Source: Synechococcus sp. MED650
Lineage (GTDB): Bacteria > Cyanobacteriota > Cyanobacteriia > PCC-6307 > Cyanobiaceae
NCBI GenBank assembly: GCA_002691345.1
Contig: NZHI01000016.1
Location: forward strand, 4,339-15,574
Length of the DNA stretch: 11,236 nt
Direction of reading: 5' to 3'
In this document: piece by piece, positions 1 to 5,294 of the stretch
Position numbering within the stretch: the first letter of the stretch is position 1
How the letters are laid out: each line of letters opens with the position of its first letter
The notes under the pieces: model-generated
Databases searched by the model: none
What the model saw: the letters and a program-made list of their open reading frames with translations, nothing else
Told to the model about the DNA's origin: nothing
Translations under genes and position numbers: made by a program

Positions 1-114
1 AACCACGACAGGCCTGGCGCTCGCATTTTCAATGCAAGGGTGAGCAATGCGCGGATGCGTGAAATCGGCTTTGTTCCCTCCATCGGATCGATGCTCGTTC
101 CCGTTGCCGTTTAG
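1..114 (+). CDS. Possible C-terminal tail of a gene cut by the window start
   Basis: Frame 1 is open from the first base to a TAG at 112-114, giving 37 residues. The tail contains the run SNARMREIGFVPSIGSM. Third positions are fairly GC-rich, as in the confident genes of this window. The pattern S-N-A-R-x-R-x-x-G-F-x-P is reminiscent of the C-termini of NAD-dependent epimerases and other short-chain dehydrogenases, but this is a resemblance only and the catalytic part would lie outside the window. A chance open frame of 37 codons is also possible. The start is outside the window. Confidence 0.35.
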   Translation, partial: NHDRPGARIFNARVSNARMREIGFVPSIGSMLVPVAV

Positions 115-125
115 AAACGCTTGGA

Positions 126-308
126 TTGGTTACACGGGTGTTGGCTTCCAGAGTGACAGGGCTTGTTTCGATTGTGCTTCTGGCGTTGCTCACCACCTGT
201 GTGGCGAACACCCGTGTGAGGTTTCGTTATCAGTTGAATCCCGCCGATCCTTCGGATTCCGTTCGCCCAGCTCGCCCCGGGCAGGCGCCACGAGACCTGC
301 TGATTTGA
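126..308 (+). CDS. Weak candidate: small exported or membrane-anchored protein
   Basis: A 60-codon frame from TTG at 126 (GTG at 138 is an alternative) to TGA at 306-308. After two arginines there is a hydrophobic stretch, GLVSIVLLALLTTC, at about residues 12-25. It is followed by a polar, proline-rich tail (NPADPSDSVRPARPGQ). This has the shape of a signal peptide or a lipoprotein-like anchor, with L-T-T-C as a poor lipobox. I do not recognise the protein. It begins 11 nt after the possible gene ending at 114. No clear Shine-Dalgarno sequence is visible. The same frame continues past two TGA codons to 539, so a decayed longer gene is an alternative. Overlapping frames are also open here, so coding status is uncertain. 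Confidence 0.27.
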   Translation: MVTRVLASRVTGLVSIVLLALLTTCVANTRVRFRYQLNPADPSDSVRPARPGQAPRDLLI

Positions 309-892
309 TCGCAGCGTTCAGAGGTCGTAAGAACGGCAGCCAGCACGCCAGGGGTGAGTGGCACAATCATTTGCCCAGTAACTGGTACGCGGATCGGCAG
401 CGGGAACTGACGGGGTCGGTTCCTCGATCGCTGCACTGCGACGACGTCCGATCCGTGGCAGGTGGTCAACGATCAGTTTCAAAGGGCTTCGCATCACTCA
501 TCTGAATTGAATACTGAGTTGTTAGCGCCTCTGGCGTAAAACGAAAGTTTGCTGATCTGAGTTCTTTCTGAGTTTTTGCAGATGGAGCGGCACAGCTCAT
601 TTTCGGATCTTTCTCGATTTGCCCCCTGCCCTCTCGGTCAGTTCTCCATAGCTTGGGTGGGTGGATTCACTGGTCTGATGCGTTTCGATCCCAGTTGTGC
701 CGAGAGCATGGGCACTTTGCTCGTCGAGAGCCCTCACAAACCGTTCCGTGCACTCGCCTGTCCGCTGTCCCTCACCAGCGTGAGGATCACGCTTGCCAAG
801 CCAGAGACCCCAAGTGCCGAAAGCTCAACTCGCCCCCAGCGCTGATCCGAGTTTTGTAGCAACAGGAACATTGCACTTCGATTCGATCAGGT
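309..892. other. Gene-poor stretch, no supported gene
   Basis: I see no convincing gene in these 584 bases. Several frames are open, as expected in GC-rich DNA, but none combines a good start site with protein-like composition. The plus-strand frame from ATG at 582 to 845 is the longest with plausible codons, yet its translation looks random. Around 309-539 the frame of the preceding candidate gene reads through one further TGA (408-410) with a protein-like stretch (DPWQVVNDQFQRAS). Minor hairpins are visible at 524-536 (GCGCC/GGCGT) and about 779-795 (AGCGTG/CACGCT). None has a terminator T-tract. Confidence 0.4.
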
Positions 893-895
893 GTG

Positions 896-1141
896 ATGGT
901 TTCAACCGCATTGTGGAGTTTGGATTTTCTCGTCACCCCAACCCAAACCGCAGGCCTGCAGCGACTCACCGTTTCCACAGTGCATGGATGTTTGTGGCTT
1001 CAGACCCACTTCCCAAAAACCGAATGGGATGCCCTTCTGAACGGCCAGGCCTGTTTTGGTTCTGATTGCTTGTCAGATCTCCTGGCTGATGCAACGGCCG
1101 CAGGCCTGACTGTGGATCAAACAATTGCAGTTGAATCCTGA
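896..1141 (+). CDS. Small conserved-looking protein of unknown function (81 aa)
   Basis: Starts at ATG 896 with AGG (889-891) four bases upstream; GTG at 893 is an alternative start one codon earlier. The 81-residue product is soluble, mildly acidic and protein-like, with two tryptophans and three cysteines. The middle contains VSTVHGCLWLQTHFPKTEWD and the end is rich in D, A and L (DCLSDLLADATAAGL), suggesting a short alpha/beta fold ending in a helix. No catalytic motif or signal peptide is visible. I do not recognise a named family. It is the first of three small plus-strand genes in a row (next at 1255 and 1509). A hairpin with stem TTTGCTC/GAGCAAA and an 18-nt loop follows its stop, but it lacks a T-tract. 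Confidence 0.62.
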   Translation: MVSTALWSLDFLVTPTQTAGLQRLTVSTVHGCLWLQTHFPKTEWDALLNGQACFGSDCLSDLLADATAAGLTVDQTIAVES

Positions 1142-1254
1142 GATTTGAATTTGCTCTGTCAGCAGATCAGAACTGAGCAAATCATTGGTGTTGTTCGTAA
1201 CGACAGGGATATCCATCATCGGCAAGAACAGTTCATCTTCTGAACTTTTGATCG

Positions 1255-1416
1255 ATGAATTTTTACTATGAAGATGAGGATCAGATCCTCCCTCTGCTTC
1301 TGCATCGTGTGCCCGAAGGTCAAGCTCCCTGCCAATGCCAAGACTGTGAGGGGATTCACCGTCGGATGCAAGAGCTTTCCCTCGCTCAGGATGGTTTGAC
1401 CTCCCTGGTTGCCTGA
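1255..1416 (+). CDS. 53-aa CxCxxC protein of unknown function
   Basis: ATG at 1255 is the only possible start, because an in-frame TGA sits at 1249-1251. The frame ends at TGA 1414-1416. The N-terminus is strongly acidic (MNFYYEDEDQ), followed by a leucine-rich segment and then CQCQDCEGIHRRMQEL, with cysteines at residues 26, 28 and 31. Codon choice is like that of the neighbouring genes and the sequence is protein-like throughout. The C-x-C-x2-C cluster could bind a metal or take part in redox chemistry, but three closely spaced cysteines plus one histidine (residue 35) are the only evidence. No signal peptide or membrane segment is seen. It lies between two other small genes on the same strand. 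I know of no named family for it. Confidence 0.6.
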   Translation: MNFYYEDEDQILPLLLHRVPEGQAPCQCQDCEGIHRRMQELSLAQDGLTSLVA

Positions 1417-1496
1417 GGGAGTTCATGTGCCTGTGTAACGCCAGATCTCAGGTTTCCACACGCTCTGGGTTGTTTTCTTTAGACCAATATGCAAAC

Positions 1497-1501
1497 GAGG
1501 G
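1497..1501 (+). promoter_or_regulatory. Shine-Dalgarno site deciding the 1509 start
   Basis: GAGGG lies 7 nt before ATG 1509. It supports a 47-aa product rather than a longer frame beginning near 1425. Confidence 0.6.
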
Positions 1502-1508
1502 TTGGGTT

Positions 1509-1652
1509 ATGAAAGATTCCTTCTGCATTGAATTCGCCTCTGCATTGGCTCTGATGCTGCTTGAATTGCGAGCGGAACTTCAGGATCTTGCAGAGCAGGA
1601 TGACGCTCCGTCGCAAGCTCAAGTCAGCACAGAACTGGAGCAAGTGTTGTGA
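1509..1652 (+). CDS. 47-aa small protein of unknown function
   Basis: ATG at 1509 is preceded by GAGGG at 1497-1501 with a 7-nt spacer, the best ribosome binding site in this part of the window. That is why this start is preferred over in-frame codons further upstream. The protein begins MKDSFCIEFASALALMLLEL and continues as a charged, glutamine-rich tail with no proline until residue 34. Residues 8-30 would form an amphipathic helix, and the single cysteine is at residue 6. No domain is recognised. The stop is three bases from the stop of the convergent gene on the other strand. It is the last of three small plus-strand genes. Confidence 0.6.
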   Translation: MKDSFCIEFASALALMLLELRAELQDLAEQDDAPSQAQVSTELEQVL

Positions 1653-1655
1653 TGT

Positions 1656-1892
1656 TCAGCCTTCCGCATAGCGCAGAGCTTTGAGCCCCATTACCAGATG
1701 GGTTCGAAAGCTTCCAAGGGCCATCACTTGTTTGGGCGTACGACTACCGGCAACAGCATCACCTTGCTCCTCAAGCCACTTCAGCAGCTCCATGGTTTGA
1801 TCCGACCAAGCACTGAGGGCAGCGCGAAGCAATTCATCCTCGTTCAGGCTTCCTCCCAAGCCATCGTCACTTTGCATCGCTGTTCTCAGCAA
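1656..1892 (-). CDS. 78-aa helical protein of unknown function
   Basis: Minus-strand gene ending at TCA 1656-1658. The first usable codon is TTG at 1892; ATG at 1877 would shorten it by five residues. The product is mostly helical, with clustered Leu, Ala and Glu (DELLRAALSAWSDQTMELLK, then WLEEQGDAV) and a C-terminal ALGSFRTHLVMGLKALRYAEG segment. No catalytic or metal motif is visible and I do not recognise it. The frame stays open and protein-like further upstream to 1949 (DYDPSVPDALSHQQLSALLR) but has no ATG, GTG or TTG there, so the true N-terminus may be longer. It lies 96 nt downstream of the DUF393 gene on the same strand and could share its transcript. Confidence 0.7.
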   Translation of the reverse strand: MLRTAMQSDDGLGGSLNEDELLRAALSAWSDQTMELLKWLEEQGDAVAGSRTPKQVMALGSFRTHLVMGLKALRYAEG

Positions 1893-1988
1893 AGCTGAGA
1901 GCTGCTGATGACTCAGAGCGTCAGGGACAGAGGGGTCGTAGTCGATGCTTTAGAAAATCTTTCACTTTCAAGACCGTAATCCCTCGCG

Positions 1989-2396
1989 TCAGCCGGCGTC
2001 ATCCGTGTTTCGGCTCAGTGCCGTCTGATCTGGATCGGGGCTCAAACCTCGCGATGCCAGTGCCATCCGTCGTGCCAGCAACAGCGCTGGATAAAGGCGG
2101 CTTGCCGTTGTTCGGTTGCGGAACAACGTTGAGAGCCCCTGCAGTAGTGGGTCACTGGCGTTCATGCGTCGGCTGAGTTCAGCCACCGCATCGCTGCCAT
2201 GCCAGGAGCGGTCTCCGTCCAGCAACACGGCACCGTCCTTCAATGGAAGCCTGCGGCGATTCAGCTCGCGTCGCAGAGCGTGATCAACACGTCCGTCCAC
2301 GATATTGAGGTCGGGGATTCCGCTTAACAATTCACTGCGCAAGGCGAATTGGCGGCAGAAGGGGCATCCGCCGTCGTAGACGAGGGTGAGAGTCAT
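1989..2396 (-). CDS. DCC/DUF393 family thiol-disulfide oxidoreductase-like protein
   Basis: A 135-aa protein beginning MTLTLVYDGGCPFC. The Y-D-G-x-C-x-F-C motif at residues 7-14, with cysteines 11 and 14, defines the DCC (DUF393) family of thioredoxin-fold proteins. A typical member is 110-150 residues, so this one is full length. The CxxC pair after the first strand is the presumed redox centre, but substrates of the family are largely unknown. The body contains LLDGDRSWHGSDAVAELSRR, which matches the family pattern of a G-S-x-A segment before a helical C-terminus. No signal peptide is seen, so it is probably cytoplasmic. It is divergent from the exported protein at 2411 with only 14 bp between start codons, so its promoter must overlap the neighbour's coding sequence or the leader must be extremely short. 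Confidence 0.88.
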   Translation of the reverse strand: MTLTLVYDGGCPFCRQFALRSELLSGIPDLNIVDGRVDHALRRELNRRRLPLKDGAVLLDGDRSWHGSDAVAELSRRMNASDPLLQGLSTLFRNRTTASRLYPALLLARRMALASRGLSPDPDQTALSRNTDDAG

Positions 2397-2410
2397 CTGC
2401 CCACTCTGTC

Positions 2411-2764
2411 GTGCAACGTCTCGTAGGTGTGATCTGTCTCCTGGTGCTTGTTGCTGGCTTTTCAGCAGATGTGCATGCCGATTGGCTCTGTGATGGTGAT
2501 CTCCTGCATGCGGAGGCTGTCGCAGGTGCTGTCGATATTTCAGGGCTTCCTCAGGGGATTCCGAACTCCAGTGCCGGCACGCTTCCGGGTGATGGCGTGT
2601 TGATTCATTGGCGCGACCTTCATCTGCAACTTCCCCGCACCAACAACGCCGGCGCTCCGAGCTACACCGATGGGCGCTGGTGGTGGCGCGTGGAAGACCC
2701 CGATCACCCGGAGTTTCTGGAGCGGCGAGGATCGGTGCTCACCCACAGCTGCGAGCCCGCCTGA
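2411..2764 (+). CDS. Exported 117-aa protein of unknown function
   Basis: Starts at GTG 2411. The N-terminus MQRLVGVICLLVLVAGFSA is a standard signal peptide: one arginine, a hydrophobic core and likely cleavage after VHA at residue 24. The mature part of about 93 residues has two cysteines, at residues 27 and 114, one near each end. They could form a disulfide tying the termini together. It is rich in aromatic residues (DGRWWWRVEDP) and Asp/His, suggesting a compact beta fold. I do not recognise a family. Its start lies 14 bp from the divergent start of the DUF393 protein. That adjacency makes a link between disulfide chemistry and this two-cysteine exported protein conceivable, but it is only inference. 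No clear Shine-Dalgarno is seen. Confidence 0.75.
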   Translation: MQRLVGVICLLVLVAGFSADVHADWLCDGDLLHAEAVAGAVDISGLPQGIPNSSAGTLPGDGVLIHWRDLHLQLPRTNNAGAPSYTDGRWWWRVEDPDHPEFLERRGSVLTHSCEPA

Positions 2765-2783
2765 TTCAAGGCAACCGTCAGGG

Positions 2784-2969
2784 TCATCGCTTCCGATCTC
2801 TTCGGTTTGCTTTTCTGGTTCCCCCGTAGCGGTAACCGGGCTCGTCTTTCACCCCAGGCCAGCAATCGGGGCATACAAATTGCCAACCCGATTGGGCGCT
2901 GCTGCTGACGCGGTAGTGCAAAGGCCCGCGCTGTAGGCAACGGTCACAGATGAATACTGCGTTTTCCAC
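2784..2969 (-). CDS. 61-aa zinc-ribbon-like protein
   Basis: The preferred start is GTG at 2969, because GGGAG (plus-strand 2977-2981 read on the minus strand) sits 7 nt upstream. ATG at 3032 would add 21 residues that look less protein-like. The product begins VENAVFICDRCLQRGPLHYR and later has FVCPDCW. Two CxxC knuckles, cysteines 8/11 and 33/36, are separated by 21 residues, the layout of a small zinc ribbon. The C-terminus is strongly basic (YRYGGTRKANRRDRKR), so nucleic-acid or ribosome binding is plausible but not shown. It ends 19 nt from the convergent exported protein. A TTTTCCACA sequence overlaps its start codon on the opposite strand (2962-2970). Confidence 0.72.
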   Translation of the reverse strand: MENAVFICDRCLQRGPLHYRVSSSAQSGWQFVCPDCWPGVKDEPGYRYGGTRKANRRDRKR

Positions 2970-2970
2970 A
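2962..2970 (+). promoter_or_regulatory. DnaA-box-like 9-mer
   Basis: TTTTCCACA is an exact match to the DnaA box described for Synechococcus. It overlaps the start codon of the 61-aa zinc-ribbon-like gene. A single 9-mer has a modest chance of occurring at random. Its interest comes from the second exact copy at 3239-3247. Confidence 0.35.
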
Positions 2971-3180
2971 CAGTTGCTCCCGTGTTGTGAGGTGCGATCG
3001 GCATTTTCTCTGCTGAAAATGACCTCACCCATTCCATGACCCTGTCGCATCGGGCTGACTGCTGGTGGCAGCAGCCTTTCAGAACAGATTCGTTTTGATG
3101 TGCCGAAACAGCAGCTCAGCACTTGATTGTTGTCTTTTTTGATACCGATCTGTGGCCAATAGCTCACCAAGGCACATGGC

Positions 3181-3249
3181 GTTTTCCACCCTCACGAATG
3201 GATCCCTCTGATCACCAAGGATTGGGTCCATTCGGGCCTGTGGAAAAAC
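3181..3249. repeat. Long interrupted inverted repeat (hairpin) with DnaA-box-like arms
   Basis: Outer arms are GTTTTCCAC (3181-3189) and GTGGAAAAAC (3240-3249, with one extra A). Inner arms are GAATGGATCC (3196-3205) and GGGTCCATTC (3224-3233), pairing over 10 positions with one G-T. The arms are separated by symmetric 6-nt segments on each side and an 18-nt terminal loop. As RNA or cruciform DNA this would be a two-storey hairpin of about 19 base pairs. It is not followed by a T-tract on either strand, so it is not an obvious intrinsic terminator. The right arm contains an exact DnaA-box 9-mer on the minus strand (3239-3247), and the left arm a one-mismatch copy (3182-3190). Confidence 0.6.
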
Positions 3250-3291
3250 CTGTTAAGAACATTGTCTGCTACCGAAAACCAGCCATGCGTT

Positions 3292-3319
3292 GACGAACTA
3301 GTACAGACGCACTAGAACA
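3292..3319. repeat. Tandem 14-nt direct repeat upstream of a small gene
   Basis: Two adjacent copies: GACGAACTAGTACA (3292-3305) and GACGCACTAGAACA (3306-3319), identical at 12 of 14 positions. It lies 20 nt before ATG 3340. A direct repeat of this kind can be a tandem operator site, but the binding protein is unknown. Confidence 0.55.
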
Positions 3320-3339
3320 GGTGTATCAATCAAGAGTCC

Positions 3340-3537
3340 ATGTCTGCCAGCTCTCCCTACGTCACGTTTCGGGCCGAAGCCTGGATGCGTCAGTCCTTGA
3401 TTTCTCCCCGCAAATCCTTGGCAGCCCGTGCCAAGTCCGCAGTGGCAACCCCCAAGAATCGATCCCATGAACGACCTCCACGTCGTGATGTGGTGCAGGG
3501 TGAGCTGTTTCTTTTCCCGGTGATCGTTTCCTTCTGA
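3340..3537 (+). CDS. Possible 65-aa basic protein of unknown function
   Basis: ATG at 3340 follows AAGAG (3332-3336) by three bases, a short spacer for a ribosome binding site. The 65-residue product has a basic middle (SPRKSLAARAKSAVATPKNR and ERPPRRD) and a hydrophobic C-terminal end (GELFLFPVIVSF). Codon use resembles that of neighbouring genes. No domain is recognised and there is no cysteine. A chance frame cannot be excluded, but the strand is consistent with the next small gene at 3701. A tandem 14-nt repeat immediately upstream could be its control region. Confidence 0.45.
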   Translation: MSASSPYVTFRAEAWMRQSLISPRKSLAARAKSAVATPKNRSHERPPRRDVVQGELFLFPVIVSF

Positions 3538-3700
3538 ACCATCTGCATCACGAGAGCGGCGATCCCATGTTCTTCGGTGCGAATGATCCAGGACGATCCC
3601 CGAATGGGCTTCGCTGCACCTCGAGTGCGACAAACGTTTGCAGATTCACTGTCTGATTTCTGCTTCTGCCAATCTGATGAATGGTTTTTGATGCCAGATC

Positions 3701-3826
3701 ATGCTGCTGTTCGCTTCTCAGACGGCTCCAGGCGGACCTTCTGTCATCCTTCCTGCTCTGCTGATCACAGGTCTTCTGATCGCAGCGTCCCAGGCTTTTG
3801 TTCCCAAGGGCAACGATCAGAATTGA
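3701..3826 (+). CDS. 41-aa single-helix membrane peptide
   Basis: ATG at 3701 is the only start, since an in-frame TGA lies at 3689-3691. The frame ends at TGA 3824-3826. After MLLFASQTAPGGPSV comes an unbroken hydrophobic helix, ILPALLITGLLIAASQAFV (residues 16-34). A short tail, PKGNDQN, closes it. This is the shape of a one-pass membrane peptide, like the small accessory subunits of photosynthetic and NDH-1 complexes in cyanobacteria, but I cannot match it to a named one. Codon use is GC-rich at third positions. The last 10 nt overlap the end of the convergent serine hydrolase gene. No strong ribosome binding site is visible. Confidence 0.58.
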   Translation: MLLFASQTAPGGPSVILPALLITGLLIAASQAFVPKGNDQN

Positions 3827-5229
3827 TTTCTGCTTGATCCGGACGCGAGCGCTTTCAGCACTCGCGCTCCGAAAGCATTGCTGTCGAATCCAGCTTTTTC
3901 TGGGGTTTGGCCGAGCCTCACAATCACTGCATCGCTTGAGGGAGCGATCAGGATCAACTGCCCCTCATAACCTTCAGCGGAAAAACTGTCACGCGGCCAG
4001 TCAGCTTTTCGGAGCCGTCGGTTGATCCACCAGTGAGCTCCATAGCGTCCTTTGGATCCTCGAGATGGAGATCTGGCGTGGTCGACCCAATCCTTGGGGA
4101 GCAGTTGTGTGCCATTCCAGCGCCCTTGATTGAGATAAAGCAGGCCGAACTTCGCCCAGTCCCTCGCACTTGCCCAAGCCAGAGATGAACCAACGAAGGT
4201 TCCGCTTGGATCGGTTTCCAGAACCGCTGAATGCATTCCCAGGGGTTCAAACAGAGCCTGGCGCGGAAACCGCCAGTACCGCTGGTCGTCCTCCATCGCT
4301 GTGCGGAGGGCCTTGCTGAGGATGTTGCTGCTTCCTGAGGCATAGGCCCAGTCCTGACCGGTGCGTCCCACCAGGGGCTTGCTGGCTGCGAACTGGCCCG
4401 TATCCGCTTCTTGGGTGATCATCCGAACGAGATCCGATTCCAGCTCTCCGGTTGTTTCGTCGAAAGCGAGGCCGCTGTTCATCCTGAGCAGGTGATCCAC
4501 ACGAATCCTCTGGCGATCGTCTCCTGGTTGGCTCCAGGCGCTGATTGCAGGGCGATCGTTGAGGTTCATCCATCCATCGCGGATGGCTAAACCGATCAGG
4601 GCGTGGGTGAGGCTTTTGCTCATCGACCAGCCGATCAGGGGCATATCCGGGCGGATGCCCTCCCCATAGCGTTCGGCGACGACCCAGCCGGACTGAACCA
4701 CCACCACAGCCCGTGTGCGTTTCGGTTGTTCCTTGTTCGTTTCTGCGAAGGCTTGATCCAGGGCTTTCTCAAGGGCCGTCTTGTTCAGCCGCGGCGGCGT
4801 GGCTGACGCATCTGGAGAGATGGGCCATGGTTGCGCTGTTCCGCTGGGATCACGTCCGACAGGCCTGGGCAATGGTGGGAGCATCGTGAGCTCCTGATCG
4901 GCGATCTGTTGGCTGCAGCCCCGATTGCCCTGTCGAATCGCCTCTCCTTTGACAAGGCCCAGCAAGGCACTGGCTTCAACTTTTTGGCGAGCCCGATCAA
5001 TACGTGTCTGGATCAACTGAGCGCCCCGAGCAAGGTCTTCGCGTTGGATCTTGTCGGCCTCCATTCCGGCCATCAGCACTCCACTGCACAGCACTTTGGC
5101 GCTGTAAGCCGTTCCTGCCCTGCTGAAGCTGAGAATCCGTCTCAGTGGGGCTTGGGCAACGAGTGCCGCGCTGAACAGAGCCACTCCACCAAGGATCAGC
5201 AGGCTGCAGTGTCTCCAGCGGCTGTGCAT
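3817..5229 (-). CDS. Exported SxxK serine hydrolase (beta-lactamase / 6-aminohexanoate-dimer hydrolase class)
   Basis: 470 aa starting at ATG 5229. Residues 8-27 form a hydrophobic signal peptide or anchor, so the enzyme should act in the periplasm or at the membrane. Residues 150-465 form the penicillin-binding-protein/class C beta-lactamase-like domain (COG1680). The nucleophile motif S-M-S-K is at 202-205, the Tyr-Ala-Ser motif at 296-298, and the E-G-Y-E-G-Q segment at 419-424 stands at the usual third motif. Typical phrases of the family are present (LLRMNSGLAFDE, FEPLGM, WAKFGLLYLNQG). The class includes esterases, amidases and peptidases, so the substrate cannot be stated. A 120-residue segment precedes the domain and carries KVLCSGVLMAG at 45-55. 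An intrinsic terminator sits only 17 nt upstream of the start, so expression may depend on readthrough from the DUF4278 gene or on a promoter inside it. Confidence 0.9.
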   Translation of the reverse strand: MHSRWRHCSLLILGGVALFSAALVAQAPLRRILSFSRAGTAYSAKVLCSGVLMAGMEADKIQREDLARGAQLIQTRIDRARQKVEASALLGLVKGEAIRQGNRGCSQQIADQELTMLPPLPRPVGRDPSGTAQPWPISPDASATPPRLNKTALEKALDQAFAETNKEQPKRTRAVVVVQSGWVVAERYGEGIRPDMPLIGWSMSKSLTHALIGLAIRDGWMNLNDRPAISAWSQPGDDRQRIRVDHLLRMNSGLAFDETTGELESDLVRMITQEADTGQFAASKPLVGRTGQDWAYASGSSNILSKALRTAMEDDQRYWRFPRQALFEPLGMHSAVLETDPSGTFVGSSLAWASARDWAKFGLLYLNQGRWNGTQLLPKDWVDHARSPSRGSKGRYGAHWWINRRLRKADWPRDSFSAEGYEGQLILIAPSSDAVIVRLGQTPEKAGFDSNAFGARVLKALASGSSRNQF

Positions 5230-5246
5230 CCCGTGACCTGCCGATC

Positions 5247-5270
5247 AAAAAGCGGGGGTTTCCCCCCGCT
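5247..5270 (-). terminator. Intrinsic terminator of the DUF4278 gene
   Basis: AGCGGGGG (5251-5258) and CCCCCGCT (5263-5270) form a perfect 8-bp GC-rich stem with a 4-nt loop. On the minus strand it is followed by TTTT (5250-5247). It lies 24 nt past the stop of the DUF4278 gene and 17 nt before the ATG of the serine hydrolase. The T-tract is short, so some readthrough is possible. Confidence 0.82.
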
Positions 5271-5294
5271 CAATCATCGGTTGTCGTCAAACGC

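Noticed and set aside
230..240. T-loop-like sequence suggesting a tRNA
   Set aside because: No acceptor stem, anticodon arm or D-arm can be formed around it.
47..505. Long plus-strand open frame of 152 codons
   Set aside because: Composition looks random (many Ser, Arg, Cys, His), it overlaps the hydrophobic candidate in another frame, and it has no credible start site or motif.
576..845. Plus-strand open frame of about 89 codons
   Set aside because: Open in a GC-rich region but without protein-like pattern, ribosome site or motif.
1150..1182. Hairpin TTTGCTC/GAGCAAA after the 81-aa gene as terminator
   Set aside because: The 18-nt loop is large, the stem is AT-rich, and no T-tract follows.
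1073..1426. Minus-strand open frame of 117 codons
   Set aside because: It lies antisense to the small plus-strand gene at 1255-1416, which has better composition and a defined start.
3298..3633. Minus-strand open frame of 111 codons
   Set aside because: Antisense to the 65-aa candidate, very rich in His, Arg and Gly as expected of a shadow frame.
3577..3837. Plus-strand open frame of 86 codons
   Set aside because: Overlaps the 41-aa membrane peptide in another frame; its translation is not protein-like.
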